Shown here: one piece after another, positions 9,820-12,820 of the stretch
How positions within the stretch are numbered: the first letter of the stretch is position 1
How the letters are laid out: the number at the start of each line of letters is the position of its first letter
Assembly: GCA_937894535.1 (NCBI GenBank)
Contig: CALBHI010000205.1
Location: 1 to 12,820 of the forward strand
Direction of reading: 5' to 3'
Source of the DNA: an uncultured Verrucomicrobiota bacterium
GTDB taxonomy: Bacteria; Verrucomicrobiota; Kiritimatiellia; CAIVKH01
Length of the DNA stretch: 12,820 nucleotides
Translations under genes and position numbers: made by a program
Notes under the pieces: generated by a model
The model's input: the letters and a program-made list of their open reading frames with translations, nothing else
Database searches by the model: none
What the model was told of the DNA's origin: nothing

Positions 9820-10206
9820 TTAGTCGGTCGTTTGGGCGGCCAGGGAGGCGCCGAGGGAGGCGCCGAGCACATCCCAGGCGAGGTCTTTCCAGCTCCAGCA
9901 GGTTTTCTTGACGTGCAGGTCGTAGGCTTCCTTGCCCAGGCCGGCGGCCATGGCGGTGCCGAAACCGATGGCCGTCGCGGCATCGCGGCCGTGATCCGGT
10001 GCTGCCGTGGCCGCAACCGCTCCGCCGATCGCCGCCGAGGCGACCAGGTGTTTCGCCTTGTCGGGACCAAACCAAGCGTCACCGGGGCCACAACTTCGAA
10101 ATCCCGCACAGCCGAGGTTGAACAGGCAAAGAAGCGCGAGCGCGGCCGGGTATTTTCCCCGATGTGCATTTCGGGTCAAACTTGCTTTGTAAAATCGTTT
10201 CCGCAT
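9820..10206 (-). CDS. YfiM/DUF2279-family putative lipoprotein
   Basis: A 128-residue protein from ATG 10206; longer starts would run into the divergent lyase gene. The N-terminus has basic residues, then the hydrophobic segment ALALLCLFNLGC, with Cys33 a possible lipidation site, although Asn at -3 and Leu at -2 make the lipobox atypical. The body follows the YfiM/DUF2279 pattern: DKAKHLVASAAIGG (49-62), a small-residue-rich helix GFGTAMAAGLGKEAYD (81-96), then SWKDLAWDVLGASLG (105-119). The family is a short helical envelope protein of unknown function in many Gram-negative bacteria. A pair of Cys (39 and 103) could form a disulphide outside the cytoplasm. The gene is divergent from the lyase, and the lyase promoter overlaps its first codons. 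Confidence 0.72.
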   Translation of the reverse strand: MRKRFYKASLTRNAHRGKYPAALALLCLFNLGCAGFRSCGPGDAWFGPDKAKHLVASAAIGGAVAATAAPDHGRDAATAIGFGTAMAAGLGKEAYDLHVKKTCWSWKDLAWDVLGASLGASLAAQTTD

Positions 10207-10214
10207 CGTATAGT
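10187..10214 (+). promoter_or_regulatory. Candidate promoter of the fumarase/aspartase-family gene
   Basis: TTGTAA (10187-10192, four of six consensus bases) and TATAGT (10209-10214, five of six) are 16 bases apart. Transcription would begin near 10221, leaving a leader of about 33 bases that carries the Shine-Dalgarno. The -35 box and spacer lie over the first codons of the divergent yfiM-like gene, so the two genes may influence each other's transcription. Confidence 0.45.
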
Positions 10215-10243
10215 TTACCGGACTTTTCCGATCACCATCATAC

Positions 10244-10248
10244 GGAGA
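10244..10248 (+). promoter_or_regulatory. Shine-Dalgarno fixing the lyase start
   Basis: GGAGA lies five bases upstream of ATG 10254 and selects this start over in-frame codons further upstream such as 10164. It is the clearest ribosome binding site in the window; most neighbouring genes have weak or no match. Confidence 0.7.
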
Positions 10249-10253
10249 TTTCC

Positions 10254-11639
10254 ATGAGCACACGCATTGAAAAAGATTCGTTGGGCGAGTTGGCCGTTCC
10301 GGCCGAGGCGTATTTCGGCGTCCACACCTGCCGCAGCATCCAGAACTTCGGTGCGGCCGGCGAGCCGATCCCGCTCGAAATGATCCACGGCATGGTGAAG
10401 CTCAAATGGGCCTGCGCCAAGGCCAACCACGTGCTCGATCTGATGCCCAAGGACAAGCTGGACGCCATCGCCGGTGCTTGCCAGCGCATCCTGAAGGGCG
10501 AGTTTTCCGATCAGTTCCCGGTCGACTGTTTCCAGGCGGGTTCGGGCACTTCCTCTAACATGAACGTCAACGAGGTCATCAGCAACATCGCCAACGAGGC
10601 GATGGGTGGCAAGCGGGGTGATCGCGGGTTGGTGCACCCGAACGACGACGTCAACAAGGGCCAGTCCACCAACAACATCTTCCCGTCGGGCATCCGCGTG
10701 GCTTGCATCGACCTTACCGACGCCTTGATTCCCGCCGTGCAGAAGCTGATCGCCGCCCTGCAGGCCAAGGGCGTGGAGTTTGCCGACGTGATCCGCAGCG
10801 GCCGCACGCATTTGCAGGACGCCGTGCCGGAAACCCTCGGCCAGGCGTTCGACGCCTGGGCGCACGCGCTGGTCAAGGATCTCCGCCGCGTCGAGGCCGC
10901 CCGTGACCGCCTGCTCGAGATCGGGGCCGGCGGCAATGCCATCGGCACCGGCGTGAACACGAAAAAGGCCTTTCGCGCCGAAATCGCCAAGGCCATGACC
11001 GAGATTACCGGCAAATCCTACCGCCGATCGGAAAACGGCATCGAGATCACCCAGTTCCTCACCGACATGGCCGATATGTCGGCGGCGCTGCGGTTTGTCG
11101 CGATCGACATCAACAAGTGCTGCAATGACTTGCGCCTGCTCTGCTCCGGACCGAACACCGGACTGGCCGAGGTGGTCCTGCCCGCGGTCGAGCCGGGCTC
11201 CTCGATCATGCCCGGCAAGATCAACCCCAGCATCTGCGAGGCCTCGAACATGGCCTGCCTGCAGGTCATGGGCAACGACCATGCGGTGCAACTCGCCGCC
11301 AATGCCGGCCAGCTCGAGCTCAACACCCACATGCCGGTCACCGGGCTCAATCTGGTCAAGTCGTTCCGCATCCTCACCCGCACCGCGACGATGCTGGCCG
11401 AGAAGTGCATCACCGGCATCATCGCCAACCGCGAGCGTTGCTACCATTACTTCGAAACCAGCGGGGGGCTCGGCACGATCCTCAACCCGCTGCTCGGCTA
11501 CGACAAGGTTTCCGCCCTGGTCAAAGAGTCGCTGAAGACCAAAAAAACGGCCCGCGAGATCGTCATCGAAAAAGGCATCATGACCGGCGAGGCGTTCGAC
11601 AAACTGGTCAAGCACTGCACCGGTCCGAACCTGGATTGA
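10254..11639 (+). CDS. Fumarase/aspartase superfamily lyase (class II fumarate hydratase or aspartate ammonia-lyase)
   Basis: A 461-residue cytoplasmic, normally tetrameric enzyme, full length for the family. It either hydrates fumarate to malate or releases ammonia from aspartate to give fumarate. Key segments: GSGTSSNMN (96-104), VHPNDDVNKGQSTN (127-140), GRTHLQDAVP (183-192, with Thr185 and His186), and the signature GSSIMPGKINP (315-325) holding catalytic Ser317, Lys322 and Asn324. Signatures are mixed. YFGVHTCRSIQNF, AGQLELN and EKCITGIIANRERC resemble aspartases, while HPNDDVNK, GSGT.SNMN and CEASNMACLQVMGND resemble FumC. Residue 141 is Asn where relatives usually have Asp (QSTND/QSSND). 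Location near sdhC suits a fumarase but does not exclude aspartase. The start is chosen by GGAGA at 10244. Superfamily membership is nearly certain; the reaction is not. Confidence 0.95.
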   Translation: MSTRIEKDSLGELAVPAEAYFGVHTCRSIQNFGAAGEPIPLEMIHGMVKLKWACAKANHVLDLMPKDKLDAIAGACQRILKGEFSDQFPVDCFQAGSGTSSNMNVNEVISNIANEAMGGKRGDRGLVHPNDDVNKGQSTNNIFPSGIRVACIDLTDALIPAVQKLIAALQAKGVEFADVIRSGRTHLQDAVPETLGQAFDAWAHALVKDLRRVEAARDRLLEIGAGGNAIGTGVNTKKAFRAEIAKAMTEITGKSYRRSENGIEITQFLTDMADMSAALRFVAIDINKCCNDLRLLCSGPNTGLAEVVLPAVEPGSSIMPGKINPSICEASNMACLQVMGNDHAVQLAANAGQLELNTHMPVTGLNLVKSFRILTRTATMLAEKCITGIIANRERCYHYFETSGGLGTILNPLLGYDKVSALVKESLKTKKTAREIVIEKGIMTGEAFDKLVKHCTGPNLD

Positions 11640-11669
11640 TTCACAAAAGAAAACGAAGGCCGCAAAGCC

Positions 11670-12071
11670 ATGCACCCCCTTTTTGAGACCGCTGATCGCA
11701 GATCGTTCGAGATCATAGGCGCAGCCATCGAGGTTCACCGGATCAAGGGTCCCGGGCTCATTGAGTCCATTTATGAAAAATGCATGATGCGGGAGTGTTT
11801 CTTGCGCTCCATCCCGGTTCAACGTCAGGTACCCGTGCACATCGACTACAAAGGATATGTCTTCGACGACAACCTTTGGCTGGACATCTTGGTTGATGAT
11901 GCTTTGATTCTGGAGCTGAAGTCGGTTGAGACGGTCCTGCCCATTCACAAGGCGCAGTTGTTGAGTTACATGAAACTATTAAATAAACCCCTGGGGTTGC
12001 TGATCAACTTCCACGAAACGGTCCTGAAAAACGGGATTCATCGCATGATCCTGCCGGGAGCGAACCAATAA
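11670..12071 (+). CDS. GxxExxY-family protein, PD-(D/E)xK nuclease-like
   Basis: A 133-residue protein matching the GxxExxY family closely. It opens with SFEIIGAAIEVHRIKGPG; the name-giving motif is GLIESIY (29-35), and LWLDILVDDALILELKSVE (69-87) gives the D...ExK pattern with Asp72, Glu82 and Lys84, followed by HKAQLLSYMK. This arrangement resembles the PD-(D/E)xK nuclease core, but the biological role of the family is not established; members are scattered across genomes and often stand alone. The gene sits 30 bases after the lyase and 49 bases before sdhC on the same strand. Its codons are visibly less GC-ending (for example near 11960-12000) than its neighbours, which suggests later arrival. 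The best Shine-Dalgarno candidate, GAAGG, is about ten bases upstream. Length is normal and all motif residues are present, so it appears intact. Confidence 0.88.
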   Translation: MHPLFETADRRSFEIIGAAIEVHRIKGPGLIESIYEKCMMRECFLRSIPVQRQVPVHIDYKGYVFDDNLWLDILVDDALILELKSVETVLPIHKAQLLSYMKLLNKPLGLLINFHETVLKNGIHRMILPGANQ

Positions 12072-12120
12072 ACTCTTTGTTTGCTCCGTTGGCTTCTGTT
12101 CAACACCAAAAAGGTATTCC

Positions 12121-12820
12121 ATGAGCACGAAACTTCTTCAATCCACGATTGGCCGCAAGGTTCTGGCGGCGATCTCCGGTCTGGCCCTGGTCGGTTTCAT
12201 CGTCGTCCACCTGGCCGGCAACCTGACCCTCCTGCTCCCCGACGGCGGCGCGGCGTTCAACGCCTACGCCCACAAGTTGGCCAGCCTCGGACCGCTGCTC
12301 TGGGTGGCCCGCGCCGGCCTGCTGGTGTTTTTCGTGACCCATGTGCTGCTGGCCATCGGGGTGCGGCTGGATGAAAAACGCGCCCGCCCCGACAAGTATG
12401 CGGTCACCGCGACCAAGGGCGGGCCGAGCAAGCAGACCTGGTCCTCCCGTTCGATGCTGGTGACGGGCTTGGTGATTCTGCTGTTCGTGCCGTTTCACGT
12501 CTGGATGTTCACCCTGAACCAGGGCACGCCCCACGCCACGGTCGAGATCCATGGCGAGCCGGTGAAGGACGTTTACCTGGCCGTGGTCACCGCGTTCAAG
12601 AACCCGGTCAAGGCCTGGGCCTATGTCGCGGTCATGGTCATCCTCGGCTTTCACCTGCGCCACGGTTTCTGGAGCGCCTTCCAATCGCTCGGCGTGCTAT
12701 GTCCGAAGTGGACCCCGGCGGTCTACACCACCGGCCTTGTTTTCGCCGCCCTCATGGCCCTCGGGTTCCTCGTCCTGCCGATGTACATGTTGTATTTCGG
12801 CCCGGACCCGGAAACCCTGC
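12121..12820 (+). CDS. sdhC: Succinate dehydrogenase cytochrome b558 subunit (3'-truncated by window edge)
   Basis: 233 residues are present and the frame is still open at the window end. The protein anchors succinate dehydrogenase or fumarate reductase in the inner membrane and carries electrons between the iron-sulphur subunit and quinone. Five hydrophobic segments are visible (about 15-37, 59-82, 112-132, 164-186 and 204-226). His30 (VVHLAGN), His74 (FVTHVLL), His126 (VPFHVWM) and His178 (GFHLRHGFW) fall in the first four, matching the four axial ligands of the di-haem b558 type known from Bacillus and Bacteroidota. Met1 at 12121 has AAGG at 12111-12114, six bases upstream. sdhA and sdhB would be expected just downstream. 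The enzyme may work in either direction, and the neighbouring lyase would use or make the fumarate. Di-haem binding is inferred from spacing. Confidence 0.93.
   Translation, partial: MSTKLLQSTIGRKVLAAISGLALVGFIVVHLAGNLTLLLPDGGAAFNAYAHKLASLGPLLWVARAGLLVFFVTHVLLAIGVRLDEKRARPDKYAVTATKGGPSKQTWSSRSMLVTGLVILLFVPFHVWMFTLNQGTPHATVEIHGEPVKDVYLAVVTAFKNPVKAWAYVAVMVILGFHLRHGFWSAFQSLGVLCPKWTPAVYTTGLVFAALMALGFLVLPMYMLYFGPDPETL

Noticed and set aside
9813..9822. CCCC/GGGG hairpin just after the yfiM-like stop as a simple terminator
   Set aside because: The four-pair stem reuses part of the larger inverted repeat and has no T-run of its own, so it is better explained by that element.
10215..11948. 577-codon minus-strand frame under the lyase
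   Set aside because: Antisense shadow of an enzyme with an intact signature motif; it also crosses into the GxxExxY gene.
12081..12374. 97-codon plus-strand frame at the sdhC start
   Set aside because: It overlaps sdhC in another frame, and its Pro/Arg/Gly-rich sequence is a frame-shifted reading; sdhC has membrane segments and haem ligands.

Overview
The window is GC-rich bacterial DNA with tightly packed genes. It most resembles a PVC-superphylum bacterium, probably Kiritimatiellota or Verrucomicrobiota. The evidence is two large secreted proteins with LamG-like folds, thrombospondin-3-like calcium repeats of the 'DGDGVPDDWE ... SEYLAGTDPLDP' type, and a di-haem b558-type succinate dehydrogenase cytochrome b subunit. 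The taxonomic call is an inference from protein style; there is no rRNA marker here.

Layout. (1) 1-2693, plus strand: the C-terminal three quarters or more of mfd, the transcription-repair coupling factor, whose 5' end lies before the window. (2) 2769-6975: a divergent pair of secreted proteins, with start codons about 25 bases apart. One is a 1054-residue esterase-like multidomain protein (minus) and the other a 338-residue LamG-domain protein (plus). Their codon use is less extreme than that of mfd. (3) 6900-9604, minus strand: three co-directional genes, transcribed in the order 3-hydroxyisobutyrate dehydrogenase-family reductase, secreted two-HKD phospholipase D-like protein, and a YgjV-like membrane protein with an acetyltransferase-like C-terminus. 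The last gene runs tail-to-tail into the LamG gene and overlaps it by 76 bases. (4) 9605-9819: the longest gene-free stretch (215 bases). It holds a stem structure and a roughly 111-base element bounded by a perfect 16-base inverted repeat, probably a small non-autonomous mobile or REP-type element. (5) 9820-10206, minus: a YfiM/DUF2279-type small envelope protein, divergent from the next block. (6) 10254-12820, plus: a fumarase/aspartase-superfamily lyase with a good Shine-Dalgarno and promoter, a GxxExxY-family PD-(D/E)xK-like protein, and the start of sdhC, cut by the window end.

The lyase and sdhC both deal with fumarate, so the right end is a central-carbon/respiration locus with a small accessory gene between the two metabolic genes. 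The left half combines a housekeeping repair gene with secreted proteins that could act on extracellular polymers. No CRISPR array, tRNA, rRNA, prophage or defence island was seen. I see no convincing new multi-gene system. The best leads are the inverted-repeat element, the membrane-anchored acetyltransferase-like fusion, the lyase with mixed aspartase/fumarase signatures and an Asn at a usually conserved Asp, and the compact divergent promoter that may produce a leaderless mRNA.
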